Assembly: GCA_022361195.1 (NCBI GenBank)
Contig: JAKSBJ010000172.1
Coordinates: forward strand, 1 to 64,000
Length of the DNA: 64,000 nucleotides
Origin: Flavobacteriales bacterium
GTDB taxonomy: Bacteria; Bacteroidota; Bacteroidia; Flavobacteriales_D; Crocinitomicaceae
Reading direction: 5' to 3'
In this document: in pieces, positions 6,780 through 16,697 of the stretch
How positions within the stretch are numbered: position 1 is the first letter of the stretch
Layout: each line of letters opens with the position of its first letter
Made by a program: the position numbers and the translations under genes
Notes under the pieces: model-generated
The model's input: only the letters and a program-made list of their open reading frames with translations
What the model was told of the DNA's origin: nothing
Databases searched by the model: none

Positions 6780-8693
6780 ATGGCCTACTTAGGATTAATC
6801 ATTGGATATTTAATCATTATTTTAACTCCCATTGCTGGTTTATGGCATAAAGCTATGCCCAGATTGGAGAAAAAACCAACAGATGCTTTCATTCCCTTTT
6901 ACCAATACTTCTCGGTACTGAGAGCTTGTAACTTACCCTGGTACTGGACCATTTTCTTATTAATGCCCGGAATACAGTTCATTATGTGGGCATGTATTAA
7001 CGTTTCCTACATTCGTAAATTTGGAGTATTTGGGGTTAAAGAAACCATTTTGGGAATTTTATTTCCTTTTCCAGTTATGTGGAAAATTGCCAACAATGAA
7101 AAGGAGTACCCTGTTGCTGCCCCAACAAACTGGGATGTAGCTAAGCAAGTTGACTACAGAACTCCTAGTGACCATGTTGCTTTGTTTTTTGCTCTTCCGG
7201 TAATTGGACATGCGATTGTTTACCCAATCTCAATGGTAAGCCGTAATCGTAAGGCTGGTAAAAAATCAGTTTTTAAAGAATGGGGAGACGCTATTTTGTT
7301 TGCTGTTATTGCGGCTAGTGCTATTCGTACTTACGTTTTTGAACCTTACAAAATTCCAACGGGTTCAATGGAAAAGACCTTGTTAATTGGAGATCATTTA
7401 TTTGTGGATAAATTGACCTATGGACCACGTCTACCAATGACTCCATTTTCATACCCAATTGTGCACAATAGTTTTGCACCAGTATTGGATATGAAATCTT
7501 ATACAACCATTCAAACGATCCCATATACACGTCTTCCAGGTTTCCGTTTTGTGGAGCGGAACGACGTAACGGTTTTCAACTTTCCAGCTGGAGATACAGC
7601 TTTGAATGATACACGTATGCCAGATGGATTAGTAGGACATAACTACCACGAAATTTTGGCTGACGAAGCCTTATTAATTTGTTTGGGTGAAGGAAATAAT
7701 GTTGACTTTTTTGAATCGAAAAAAGAGTATTACAAGAAAAAAGCACGTAAACACTTTGAAAAAGGTGAAGTACGATCCAGATTAGTGCGTCAGGAAGATG
7801 AACAACGTGGATATACCGCTATTAATGGAGTATTAGATCGTCCTGTAGATAAAAAAGAGAACTACATTAAACGTTGTGTTGCCGTTTATGGCGATGTGGT
7901 TGAAATCAAAGACAAGGAACTTTATGTTAATGGAGAATTGGCCTTTCAAGCACCTCACATGCAATACAACTATGTATTAAAAGGAACTCCTCATCCGGGA
8001 TTGGATTTTATGCGAGATCAAAATCCGGCTAATGACTATGCCTGGATGACTGCTGAAAGGGAAAAATTTTACCTGGATAATTTTGGTGCTACCTTACTAG
8101 AATTACAGAGCGATGCAGAAGGAAATGTAGTAATTCCAATGAGCAAAGAATTCTATAACAAGGCTAAAACAAAATTCCCTGGATTAGAGAATGTTTCCAA
8201 GCCAAAAGGCTTTTATAAAAAGGCTTTATACGAAGAGGCAGACTTCTTTTTGGATATGCAATCTAAGGGATATAAAATGTTAAGAGGCCCTCGTTATTAC
8301 CCAGTTTTTCCTAACGACCCACAATACGATTGGACAGAGGATAATTTTGGACCGTTGAAGATTCCTGCTGCAGGAGACAAAGTAGCCTTAGATGCTACAA
8401 CCATTCCTTTATACCGCAGAATCATTACTGCTTATGAGAACCATACCCTGGAAGAAAAAGCGGATGGTATTTACATTGATGGCAAAAAAGCAGAGACCTA
8501 CACCATTGAGCAGAATTATTACTGGTTGATGGGAGACAATAGAAACAACTCTGCTGATTCTCGCTTCTGGGGATTTGTTCCTGAAGACCATGTTGTTGGA
8601 CATGCTGCCTTTATCTGGCTTTCTGCTGACCAACAAAAAGGTATGTTTGGCGGAGGAATGCGATGGAGTCGTATTTTTAGTGGGATTGATTAG
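6780..8693 (+). CDS. lepB: Signal peptidase I (large Bacteroidota form)
   Basis: 637 residues. The N-terminal 150 residues contain several hydrophobic segments (about 3-20, 57-76, 86-103, 132-152); a further segment at 170-187 precedes the protease domain. Catalytic Ser196 lies in PTGSMEKTL and the general base Lys364 in YIKRCVAVYGD. Box E GDNRNNSADSR is at 585-595. About 165 residues separate Ser and Lys, much longer than in E. coli; large insertions are common in Bacteroidota LepB. It removes signal peptides of exported proteins at the inner membrane. One base after dapB; no strong terminator on its own strand apart from the shared hairpin at 8708. Confidence 0.95.
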   Translation: MAYLGLIIGYLIIILTPIAGLWHKAMPRLEKKPTDAFIPFYQYFSVLRACNLPWYWTIFLLMPGIQFIMWACINVSYIRKFGVFGVKETILGILFPFPVMWKIANNEKEYPVAAPTNWDVAKQVDYRTPSDHVALFFALPVIGHAIVYPISMVSRNRKAGKKSVFKEWGDAILFAVIAASAIRTYVFEPYKIPTGSMEKTLLIGDHLFVDKLTYGPRLPMTPFSYPIVHNSFAPVLDMKSYTTIQTIPYTRLPGFRFVERNDVTVFNFPAGDTALNDTRMPDGLVGHNYHEILADEALLICLGEGNNVDFFESKKEYYKKKARKHFEKGEVRSRLVRQEDEQRGYTAINGVLDRPVDKKENYIKRCVAVYGDVVEIKDKELYVNGELAFQAPHMQYNYVLKGTPHPGLDFMRDQNPANDYAWMTAEREKFYLDNFGATLLELQSDAEGNVVIPMSKEFYNKAKTKFPGLENVSKPKGFYKKALYEEADFFLDMQSKGYKMLRGPRYYPVFPNDPQYDWTEDNFGPLKIPAAGDKVALDATTIPLYRRIITAYENHTLEEKADGIYIDGKKAETYTIEQNYYWLMGDNRNNSADSRFWGFVPEDHVVGHAAFIWLSADQQKGMFGGGMRWSRIFSGID

Positions 8694-8700
8694 GAAGGCA

Positions 8701-8733
8701 AATAAAAAAGCCGTGAGAAATTCCCACGGCTTC
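8701..8733 (-). terminator. Intrinsic terminator between convergent lepB and the 8745 gene
   Basis: AAGCCGTG (8708-8715) pairs with CACGGCTT (8725-8732). On the minus strand it is followed by TTTTTTATT, so it mainly serves the minus-strand gene ending at 8745; on the plus strand the T run is lacking. Confidence 0.82.
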
Positions 8734-8744
8734 GATTGCTAATT

Positions 8745-9155
8745 TTAACCATCAACTTTTGCTATATAATCGTCAGTGACTCTTATAAGTTCTTTGGATA
8801 ATCTGCTTTTATCAAGCATTGCATTTTCAGGATTAGCTTTTAAGCGGATAACTCGAAAAATAGTTTCACCATAGCCATATTCAATCCAATCAGACACTTT
8901 GGTATCTATGGGAAAATACCCATGAAGTGTTCGGCCATCATGACTGATTTCAGCAAACCAGGAATAAACATAATCCTCTTTTGAATACATAATCCTGATA
9001 ACTCCCTCCATAGCCCGTTGAATAAAAGAATCTCCGGTAGCGGTAATACTCAACCTGCAAAGTAAGTGGGATTGACCATTTAACTCTTTAATTACCTCCT
9101 TACAATTAATTTTATAAGTTGGTTCCTCGATATATCTAAATTCTTTCTTTTTCAT
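8745..9155 (-). CDS. Hypothetical protein
   Basis: 136 residues with no signal peptide or membrane segment. Sequence is mixed alpha/beta with several aromatic residues (YVYSWFAEISHDGRTLHGYF). I do not recognise a family. It begins 10 nt after the stop of the large hydrolase gene upstream on the same strand and ends at a terminator, so it is the last gene of a two-gene operon. A role connected with the hydrolase is possible but not shown. Confidence 0.65.
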   Translation of the reverse strand: MKKKEFRYIEEPTYKINCKEVIKELNGQSHLLCRLSITATGDSFIQRAMEGVIRIMYSKEDYVYSWFAEISHDGRTLHGYFPIDTKVSDWIEYGYGETIFRVIRLKANPENAMLDKSRLSKELIRVTDDYIAKVDG

Positions 9156-9165
9156 TTTATTCTAA

Positions 9166-12100
9166 TTAATTCGTGAATGATACCGAGTCAATTTCGATTT
9201 CTCCACTTTGGTTTGGGGTAAACTTTAAACTCAATTTCCGAACATCCGTTAAATCCACTTTAACCTGCCCGGCACATGTAATTGTGTAAGATGTCAATGG
9301 AATCAAGATGTTATTCATCGCCGACTTTCTTCGATAAGCCTGAGCTCTCTGATCAGGGAAAGGAATTCGACCAAAAGCATTGGTTCTGATAGCTCTGGCA
9401 TCTCCTGAACCATCTTCCAATTCAAGTCTCAATTCCTGATCTTGATTCGCTGCATTGAAGGCACTACCTTCCTTTTGTGCAATACGGATACTAACATATT
9501 TGAATCCACTCACGTCTTTATCAGCAGCTGGAATATCAAAAGTTAACTCATCATTGGAACTATTCCATCTAACTAAAAGTCCAATCCCATCATGCGGAGA
9601 GTGAGTATCCAAACCAGCTTGATTAATACTACCCGCTACTTCATAAAAGGTATTTTCCTCCGGATTAGCAGGAAGCGTTCCGTTATCCGTAACGACATCT
9701 CCGATACTACTTTGCTGCCAGTTATTTGGAAGATCCTGGAAATCGTCAATAACCCTAGCTCCTGGATTTTCATACTGAAAAAACATTTCAACACCAGTTG
9801 ATTCTACCGAAGCCGGTTGCCATTCTCCTGTAAACATTCCATCCCAACGGTTATCGTTTTTCTGATGCTTTCGGAAAAAGGCGTTCATATATGCCAAAGT
9901 AATTGCCTGTTGGGTAGGAACAGATGCTAAATCAGCGGCTGCTTCTCCACCCCAAGTTGTTGCATCAAAATTTGAGGTTATAAAACCATTATGCGTTCCT
10001 CTGTAAACAAAAGCCATACTTTTTTCAGCTCCAGTTGCTCTATCATACAATGCAAAGCCAGTTTTTTGACGAGTTGAATTGGTTCCGGCTCCTCCTCCGA
10101 CATCTCCATCTCGTGATCCATAAAGCATGAACAATGGCGTTGCAAAAGCACCTCCTAATTCTTCACGTCCATAGTGATCTGTTGGTCCTAATGAAATAAT
10201 GGCATTAATGTTATGTCCCAAAGCCTGAGATTGATTTAATCGAGCTGCTTTAAAAACACCTTCTCCTCCTCTACTATGCCCCATAATTCCAATGTTGTTT
10301 TGCATACTAGCACCAAAAGCTGTATTTAGAATATTGAGATGTTCAAAGAGCATATTAGCTCGTCCTAAACCTCCCATTCCACCATTGAGATGAATACTAG
10401 CCGCAATAAATCCATTACGCGCCAAATGTTCTAACACAAAATCGTAATTGACATAATTGTGTCCATTACCATGAACAATAACCACACATGGATAGTCGGC
10501 CTGACTGGCGCTAATTTGCCCAGGAGCAGTTGCTCCCGGTGCATCTGCCGGAAAGAACACATGAGCTCGACGATTAACAGTCTCTGTAACAGGGACAAAA
10601 CCGCCTGGATTACTGTAAAAACCGGGTTCATCATCAACTGATGCTATGCCTTGGGTAGTTTCAGTATAATTCCAATTTCCGACATGAGTAAAATCGGACA
10701 TGGTTCCCGGATCGGCTACAACTCTGAATCCAGCTACTAAATAACCATCAATGATATCCAGTGGTGTATCGTACGAATTATCTTTAACAAATCCTGCCGC
10801 CGTAGCTGAATTATTTCCAAAATCGGCAACAATATCATACTCCCCCTCAATATTTGCTCCTGGCCACAACAAATGCCTGTTATAATTGACACATCCTGGT
10901 TGTAAGAAGACTTCCTGAACGGCAGCATTTCCACCCAAAGTTGCGAGGTGATTCAAAGATGTATTAGCATTCCATTGTGCTGCTGTTTTGGAAGGAATCA
11001 CATACATAGCACACATCTTACTAACGTTACCCGGATCAACAATTTCAGGATCTAAAGCTCCCCAAACATCTTCTCCCAATGTAAAAGTATTGGCATATCT
11101 GAAATAAGGTGTTCCGCTAATTCGTCTTCCACTAATTGGCAATTTATTTACACAACCTCCTAATACAGGTTTTGCCGTCCAAAAATCTTCTCTAACAGTA
11201 AGTGAAGTCACAAAACGCTCGGGACGAATGTCATGAACTGTAATAAATTCACTTTCGTTTAATTCATATCCATAACGAATTGGACGAATGATGACATCGT
11301 AAGCTCCTGGAAATACATTATCCGCTTCTGCAAATTGAATGGTATCTAATTCAGGATTCAGTTCAAAACGGAGTCTGGCTTGTTGTCCACTTCTAAAATC
11401 AACTGGTTGAACAAGATTTCCTACCTCCCATTCTTGCTGGTGAGGAACCAGCATAATTTCGTATTCTTCAGATTTTTCAAGTCCAGCCGTAGTAAAGTAC
11501 AAACGTGAACTTTTTACATCAATACTGTTTTGAAGGCGACCTTCTCCGTCCGAAACGAAAAGCTGTCTTTCAGCAAATCGATCACTCACCTTTAAGGTTG
11601 TTGATTGCAATACTTCTTTACCTCCTTTTTCTAAAAGAGACAACTGAATGGCTCTACCACTCCATCTTTCAACAGCCTCTTTTAAAGTATGGCTTTCTTT
11701 TGCATTTGGATCATTTAAACCAAACTGAGGCCATAAAACGGTTGTATCAATTCCACCTTTAAGGTTTGCCATAAAATCCGTGCTAAAAAGCAATTCTTTC
11801 TCTTCAAAAAGCTGAACAGTATAAACCGTATTTCGCTTTAAACCATCAGCCTTTAAATAAACAGACATTCCCACCTTAAGATCTTCAATTCGCTCCATGT
11901 CCCGATCAAGCAAAGCAAACGTCATTTTACGTGGTTCTTTTGAAGGCTTAGTTAATTTACCCTCTGGAATTCGAATGATGAAATCTTTGATGATTCCCTG
12001 CTTCAACTTCACCGTTTCGGCAGAAGTATGCAACATTTCTTTTCCATCTCTGGTGTAAATGTTTAAGTAGATATCTGGATTCTTGTCAAAAGCTTCCTGA

Positions 12101-12273
12101 AAATCTTTTGCATTAAAATTGATCTTGAACGAACCTTTTTCATCGGTCACACAGGTTCCGACAAGATCATCATAAATTAAGTCCCGATCATACGCTTTGA
12201 CCAGAACCCCACCTAGTGGCTTTCCGGTTCCATGGTCGAGCACGACACCGGAAAGTTGAAATTCAAATTTCAT
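9166..12273 (-). CDS. Large alpha/beta hydrolase with N-terminal transthyretin-like domain
   Basis: 1035 residues. The first 95 residues look like a transthyretin/carboxypeptidase-regulatory beta-sandwich (SGVVLDHGTGKPLGGVLVKA, then TDEKGSFKI). The centre is an alpha/beta hydrolase: oxyanion region YPCVVIVHGNGHNYVNYD, nucleophile elbow GHSRGGEG (Ser near 666) and acid-loop candidate YGSRDGD. This most resembles the chlorophyllase, dienelactone hydrolase and PAF-acetylhydrolase groups. The last about 170 residues look like a carbohydrate- or CIA30-like beta domain. There is no signal peptide and no T9SS tail, which is odd for such an architecture. Substrate unknown. Confidence 0.8.
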   Translation of the reverse strand: MKFEFQLSGVVLDHGTGKPLGGVLVKAYDRDLIYDDLVGTCVTDEKGSFKINFNAKDFQEAFDKNPDIYLNIYTRDGKEMLHTSAETVKLKQGIIKDFIIRIPEGKLTKPSKEPRKMTFALLDRDMERIEDLKVGMSVYLKADGLKRNTVYTVQLFEEKELLFSTDFMANLKGGIDTTVLWPQFGLNDPNAKESHTLKEAVERWSGRAIQLSLLEKGGKEVLQSTTLKVSDRFAERQLFVSDGEGRLQNSIDVKSSRLYFTTAGLEKSEEYEIMLVPHQQEWEVGNLVQPVDFRSGQQARLRFELNPELDTIQFAEADNVFPGAYDVIIRPIRYGYELNESEFITVHDIRPERFVTSLTVREDFWTAKPVLGGCVNKLPISGRRISGTPYFRYANTFTLGEDVWGALDPEIVDPGNVSKMCAMYVIPSKTAAQWNANTSLNHLATLGGNAAVQEVFLQPGCVNYNRHLLWPGANIEGEYDIVADFGNNSATAAGFVKDNSYDTPLDIIDGYLVAGFRVVADPGTMSDFTHVGNWNYTETTQGIASVDDEPGFYSNPGGFVPVTETVNRRAHVFFPADAPGATAPGQISASQADYPCVVIVHGNGHNYVNYDFVLEHLARNGFIAASIHLNGGMGGLGRANMLFEHLNILNTAFGASMQNNIGIMGHSRGGEGVFKAARLNQSQALGHNINAIISLGPTDHYGREELGGAFATPLFMLYGSRDGDVGGGAGTNSTRQKTGFALYDRATGAEKSMAFVYRGTHNGFITSNFDATTWGGEAAADLASVPTQQAITLAYMNAFFRKHQKNDNRWDGMFTGEWQPASVESTGVEMFFQYENPGARVIDDFQDLPNNWQQSSIGDVVTDNGTLPANPEENTFYEVAGSINQAGLDTHSPHDGIGLLVRWNSSNDELTFDIPAADKDVSGFKYVSIRIAQKEGSAFNAANQDQELRLELEDGSGDARAIRTNAFGRIPFPDQRAQAYRRKSAMNNILIPLTSYTITCAGQVKVDLTDVRKLSLKFTPNQSGEIEIDSVSFTN

Positions 12274-12302
12274 AAGTTTTGTTTTATTGAGTTAATAGGA
12301 TA

Positions 12303-12331
12303 TGAAAGTAGAAGTAAATTGATTTTTTCAA
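12303..12331 (-). promoter_or_regulatory. Putative promoter of the hydrolase operon
   Basis: On the minus strand TTG (12329-12331), an 18-nt spacer and TACTTTCA (12303-12310) fit the Bacteroidota -33/-7 arrangement TTG-N17-23-TAnnTTTG with one mismatch. It lies about 30 nt upstream of the ATG at 12273. Confidence 0.5.
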
Positions 12332-12618
12332 CAATCACAAAGAGCTCACAATGAACTAACAAACTGACAAAAAGTACCTCAAAGCACAAGCAAAATGGGA
12401 GTTTGAATACAATCAAAAAAAACCTTCCTGAATGGAAAAAAACGTAGAAATACTATTTAGAATATAGCAGAAAACTGCATGGATTTCAGTAAAAATAGCA
12501 GACCTAAGACAGTAATTTTACAAGAGTCGATTACAGATTTTACGCTTCAATAGATTAGAATTTAACACAGCATACCTTTCTTTGACGGAAGGACAATCCT
12601 CCTCTCATCAAATCATTG
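12332..12618. other. Intergenic stretch without recognisable gene
   Basis: Between the divergent hydrolase and WbqC-like genes. AT-rich, with no open frame, hairpin terminator or RNA gene that I can recognise; only the two flanking promoter candidates are notable. Confidence 0.5.
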
Positions 12619-12626
12619 TAACTTTG
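12619..12626 (+). promoter_or_regulatory. Putative -7 box for the WbqC-like gene
   Basis: TAACTTTG is a perfect match to TAnnTTTG, 29 nt upstream of the ATG at 12656. A -33 TTG at standard spacing is not evident. Confidence 0.45.
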
Positions 12627-12655
12627 CTGTTTCATTTTAACAAGCTTAATTGAAG

Positions 12656-13255
12656 ATGGTTGTTATTCCGGCAGTATATTTTGGCAACATAGAATATTTT
12701 CACCTACTTCTTGAACACAATGAAATTGGGATTTCGACGGTAGATGGTTATCGAAAGCAAACCTATCGGAATCGTTGCAGTATTTTAACAGCAAACGGCG
12801 TCATGAAGTTGTCAATACCCGTTGACAGAACTAATGGAGCTAATACCTTAACTTCAGAAGCTCAAATAACTTATGCTGCTAATTGGCAAAAAGATCATTT
12901 AAAAGCTTTAGAAAGCGCTTATCGTAAAAGTCCTTATTACGAGTTTTACATTGACGAATTGGAAGCAGTTTTTGCCAAACAACATACCTCTTTGATTGAA
13001 TTTAATTTAGAACTGACGCAATGGTTAATTGATCGGATTGGGTTGAGTTGTACTCTACAAACCATCAATAAGCCACTAGGTGATGAATACAAATTCTCAG
13101 TTGACCCTAAAAACAAATCAACCTTTAACACTTATCCCTACATTCAAACCTTTAGCGAACGATTTGAATTTGAACCAAATTTGAGTGTTTTGGACCTTCT
13201 TTTTAACGAAGGCCCAAATAGTATCTCAATTTTAACAGAAAGTAAAAAAGGTTAA
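12656..13255 (+). CDS. WbqC-family protein
   Basis: 199 residues from the ATG at 12656 (MVVIPAVYFGNIEYF); a TTG two codons upstream also keeps the frame open. The start with a strand followed by YFGNIEYFHLL, then YRKQTYRNRCSI and LSIPVDR, is typical of the WbqC-like family. WbqC has been linked to O-antigen or glycolipid sugar synthesis in some bacteria; a biochemical activity is not certain. In Bacteroidota the gene often lies beside lepB and dapB, and here it is about 4 kb downstream of them. Its stop overlaps the stop of the convergent gene by 4 bases (TTAA). Confidence 0.85.
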   Translation: MVVIPAVYFGNIEYFHLLLEHNEIGISTVDGYRKQTYRNRCSILTANGVMKLSIPVDRTNGANTLTSEAQITYAANWQKDHLKALESAYRKSPYYEFYIDELEAVFAKQHTSLIEFNLELTQWLIDRIGLSCTLQTINKPLGDEYKFSVDPKNKSTFNTYPYIQTFSERFEFEPNLSVLDLLFNEGPNSISILTESKKG

Positions 13256-16200
13256 TCCTCTTTCCAGTTAGGACGTCCAGGTGTGTAAGGAACGTTTTGT
13301 GCATCTAACTTACTCTCCAAGGCCTCAACTCTACTCTTAATTCCGTCTACACTTTTTCTAATTCCAGTGTATTCTTCTTTAGATAATGCTAACTGATCAC
13401 GCTGTGTTTTGGTAGGATCAGAAGTTGAATACCAGCATTGGTACACAATCGTCTCAACACGATCTCCTGTTCCAGGAACCGTTTCAACATCTCTACTTGA
13501 TTTATGGTAATCTCCCCAAATGGAAATTCCAGCATCGTGAACTTCTTTCTCCAAGGCTTTCACTTCTTTCATCCAGCTTAAATCAGCTCCAGGATATTGT
13601 TGAATAGCCGTTTTAATATGCTTCAAACGATTGTCTAATTCATTCAATTCATTGGTTGTTCCTCTCAACTTTCTTCTCAATTCAGACAAATCTTGTTTGA
13701 AAGCTGTGGCAGCTTCTGTTTGACGATCCAATGAAGAATTTTCAAGCGCTTTTACATCAAATGAAACCGACTCTGTTAATTTCTTTAATTCTCCATTTGT
13801 AGCTTGATACATTTCAACGGTGTAAGTTCCAGGCAATGCTAATGGTCCTTCATTTGGATAGCTATAACGTCCTACTTTTCCACTTGATAATCTAATAGGA
13901 GTTGTGGTTGGGTATCTCAAATTCCAGCTTACACGCTTAATTCCACTTGATGAAGAAGTTTTAATTTTTCTTACTTCATTTCCATCCTTGTCTTTGATTA
14001 CAAACAAGAGGTAAGCATCTTCATAGTTATCTTCAGCAACAAACTCCTCATAAGTTGGATAGGTAATATCCGTACCATCTTCCTTAGCCTTTTTCTCTTT
14101 TTCCTGACGCTCAGCTTTTGGTGATTTTGGACTTTCCTTTACATAATAACTAAAAGTTGCCCCATAAGCTGGATTATCAGCTGCATAATGAGAATGTCCT
14201 TGAGAACCTGTTCCTCTTAACCCCAATGGATTTGTTTCAATGTACTCCAAAGCCGTCTTAATCGGGAAGATAATTCCTTCCTTATCCAAATCTTCTTCCT
14301 TCAACTCTCTCAATAATGAATAATCGTCCAGGATATAGAATCCACGTCCAAAAGTAGCTAATACTAAATCATTCTCGCGCTTTTGAATCGCCATATCTCT
14401 CACGGCAATTGTTGGTAATCCGGCAGATAGTTGAACCCAGTTTTTACCTCCATTAATGCTAAAGAAAACTCCGAATTCGGTTCCGGCAAAAAGTAAGTTT
14501 GGATTAACATGATCTTCGGCAATGGCATAAACAGTACCTCTCTCTGGTAAATCTCCATTAATGGACGTCCAACTATTTCCCTTATCCGAACTTTTTAGAA
14601 TGTATGGCTTAAAATCACCTTTTTTGTGATTATTGAATACGGCATACACTACATTTTCGTCATGATGTGAGGCCCAAAGCATGTTGACATAAGTCATGGA
14701 TGGAATTCCAGGGAAATTGTCTTTTTTATTCCAGCTAGCTCCTCCATCTGTCGAAACCTGAATAAGCCCATCATCGGTTCCAGCATACAACAAATTGGCA
14801 TTTTTAGGTGATTCGTCAAAAGCAACGATATTTCCAAAAATGGTTGTCGACTTATTCTTCATCACCACATCTGGAGACTGAACTTCTCCCATTACTTTTA
14901 GTTTATTACGATCTAACTGACGTGTTAAATCCGGAGAAATGGTTTCCCAGCTGTTTCCTCTATCTTTTGATTTAAAGACTTTGTTAGCACAGAAATAAAT
15001 GGTTTTGTGATCGTGATTTGAGATCAATAATGGTGCATCCCAATTCCAACGATACGCTTCTTCCCCTTTTCCTGGCATCGGCTGAATTCCGATTTTTTCC
15101 CCACTCTGACGATCATAACGCACTAGCCATCCATACTGAGCCTGAGCATAAACAATATTCGGATCGGTTGGATCAACTTGTGATTCAAATCCGTCACCAC
15201 CGTTCGTAATGTACCAGTCTGAATTTAAGATCCCTGCATTATTCACCGTTCGAGAAGGTCCTCCTAATGAATTATTATCCTGCGTACCACCGTAAACATT
15301 ATAAAATGGCTCATCATAATCAATAGCTACCTTGTAAAACTGTGTAATAGGTAGGTTTTGTTTATAATTCCAACTATTTGCATGATCCCATGTTTCGTAA
15401 ACTCCACCATCACATCCTACAATCCAGTGATCCGTATCCATTGGATCAATCCAAATACAGTGATTATCTACATGCTTTTTAGATTCTCCGGTAGCCTTAA
15501 AGGTTTTCCCTCCATCCTCGGTATGGTGTAACCAGGTATCCATGCTAAACACTTTGTCTACATCTTTTGGGTCACAAATAATCTCCTGATAATAATTCCC
15601 TGAAGTTTTTCTTGAACTTCTTTTTTCCCAGGTAGCTCCTTTATTCGTTGAACGGAAAAAACCGTAGGCGTCTCCTTCTGCTTCAACAATAGCATAAACG
15701 TAATTAGGATCAACTGGTGAAACCGCTAAACCGATACGCCCCATTTTACCAGAAGGTAATCCACTCTTTGACTCTGTCCAGGTTTTACCTCCATCAGTTG
15801 TTTTATAAATAGCGCTCTCTTCTCCACCTCCAATATAAGTAAATACATGTCTTCTTCTTTGATGAACAGCTTCGTATAATACATCAGGATTAGAGGGGTC
15901 CATTACCAAATCACAGGTTCCGGTATTTTCTGAAATAAAGTGAATTCGTTCCCAGTTTTCTCCTCCATCAACTGTTTTATAAACTCCTCTATCTCCTCCT
16001 TCTGACCATAATGGCCCATAAGCTGCAACATAAACAACATCCGAGTTTCGTGGATCAACAATGATTTTAGAAATGTGTTCAGACTCTTTCAAGCCCATGT
16101 TTTTCCAGCTTTTACCTCCGTCGGTAGACTTATACACTCCGTCTCCGTAGGCAACTGAACGTTGGTTATTGTTTTCTCCTGTTCCAACCCAAACCGTTGA

Positions 16201-16533
16201 AGTTTGATTAGGGTCGATAGTCACACATCCAATAGAGTAAGAACCTTCTCCGTCAAAAATAGGCTCATAAGTAGTTCCATGATTTGTTGTTTTCCAAACT
16301 CCCCCTGAGGCAATTGCCAAATAATATTCAGAGGTGTTTTCAGGATTAACAGCAATATCTGCAACTCGTCCGGCGGTTAAAGCTGGACCAATAGCTCGAA
16401 ATTGAAGTCCGGACACTTTTCCAGAATTCAACCAATACTTTTCACCTTCATCTTCTTTTTTCTTTTTTTGAGCATGTAATGCTGTTGTAAAGAACAAAGC
16501 TGATAATAAAAGGAGGATGGAGTTTTTTCTCAT
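13252..16533 (-). CDS. Secreted Asp-box (BNR/sortilin-like) beta-propeller protein
   Basis: 1093 residues from the ATG at 16533; the signal peptide MRKNSILLLLSALFFTTALHA begins there, so the frame upstream to 16602 is not used. About nine Asp-box motifs are visible (KSTDGGKSW, KTVDGGENW, KTTDGGKTW, RSTNKGATW, KSKDRGNSW, VSTDGGASW, KSSDKGNSW, FSINGGKNW and others), as in VPS10/sortilin and exo-alpha-sialidase folds. The last about 250 residues have a helical, coiled-coil-like segment (RRKLRGTTNELNELDNRLK). No T9SS tail. Commonly annotated as glycosyl hydrolase, but I see no catalytic residues to support enzymatic activity. Likely periplasmic or surface. Confidence 0.88.
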   Translation of the reverse strand: MRKNSILLLLSALFFTTALHAQKKKKEDEGEKYWLNSGKVSGLQFRAIGPALTAGRVADIAVNPENTSEYYLAIASGGVWKTTNHGTTYEPIFDGEGSYSIGCVTIDPNQTSTVWVGTGENNNQRSVAYGDGVYKSTDGGKSWKNMGLKESEHISKIIVDPRNSDVVYVAAYGPLWSEGGDRGVYKTVDGGENWERIHFISENTGTCDLVMDPSNPDVLYEAVHQRRRHVFTYIGGGEESAIYKTTDGGKTWTESKSGLPSGKMGRIGLAVSPVDPNYVYAIVEAEGDAYGFFRSTNKGATWEKRSSRKTSGNYYQEIICDPKDVDKVFSMDTWLHHTEDGGKTFKATGESKKHVDNHCIWIDPMDTDHWIVGCDGGVYETWDHANSWNYKQNLPITQFYKVAIDYDEPFYNVYGGTQDNNSLGGPSRTVNNAGILNSDWYITNGGDGFESQVDPTDPNIVYAQAQYGWLVRYDRQSGEKIGIQPMPGKGEEAYRWNWDAPLLISNHDHKTIYFCANKVFKSKDRGNSWETISPDLTRQLDRNKLKVMGEVQSPDVVMKNKSTTIFGNIVAFDESPKNANLLYAGTDDGLIQVSTDGGASWNKKDNFPGIPSMTYVNMLWASHHDENVVYAVFNNHKKGDFKPYILKSSDKGNSWTSINGDLPERGTVYAIAEDHVNPNLLFAGTEFGVFFSINGGKNWVQLSAGLPTIAVRDMAIQKRENDLVLATFGRGFYILDDYSLLRELKEEDLDKEGIIFPIKTALEYIETNPLGLRGTGSQGHSHYAADNPAYGATFSYYVKESPKSPKAERQEKEKKAKEDGTDITYPTYEEFVAEDNYEDAYLLFVIKDKDGNEVRKIKTSSSSGIKRVSWNLRYPTTTPIRLSSGKVGRYSYPNEGPLALPGTYTVEMYQATNGELKKLTESVSFDVKALENSSLDRQTEAATAFKQDLSELRRKLRGTTNELNELDNRLKHIKTAIQQYPGADLSWMKEVKALEKEVHDAGISIWGDYHKSSRDVETVPGTGDRVETIVYQCWYSTSDPTKTQRDQLALSKEEYTGIRKSVDGIKSRVEALESKLDAQNVPYTPGRPNWKED

Positions 16534-16683
16534 GACCAATGTTTTAAATTGAGTGGTTTCTCTTAGGGTTAATGGCTCTAAATTTAATAAGAACATCAGC
16601 AATAAACTCCTTTTATCGGATAAATGTCAGTTATTTCGGATAAAAGGATGAAGATGTCATTCTTCGGTTGTAGATTGAATGCT

Positions 16684-16691
16684 TAATTTCG
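16684..16691 (+). promoter_or_regulatory. Putative -7 box for the GNAT gene
   Basis: TAATTTCG matches TAnnTTyG and lies only 6 nt before the ATG at 16698, which would give an almost leaderless transcript. Confidence 0.35.
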
Positions 16692-16697
16692 TTTATC

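Noticed and set aside
13252-16533. Glycosidase (sialidase) activity
   Set aside because: Asp boxes are structural; the Arg triad and catalytic residues of sialidases could not be identified by eye.
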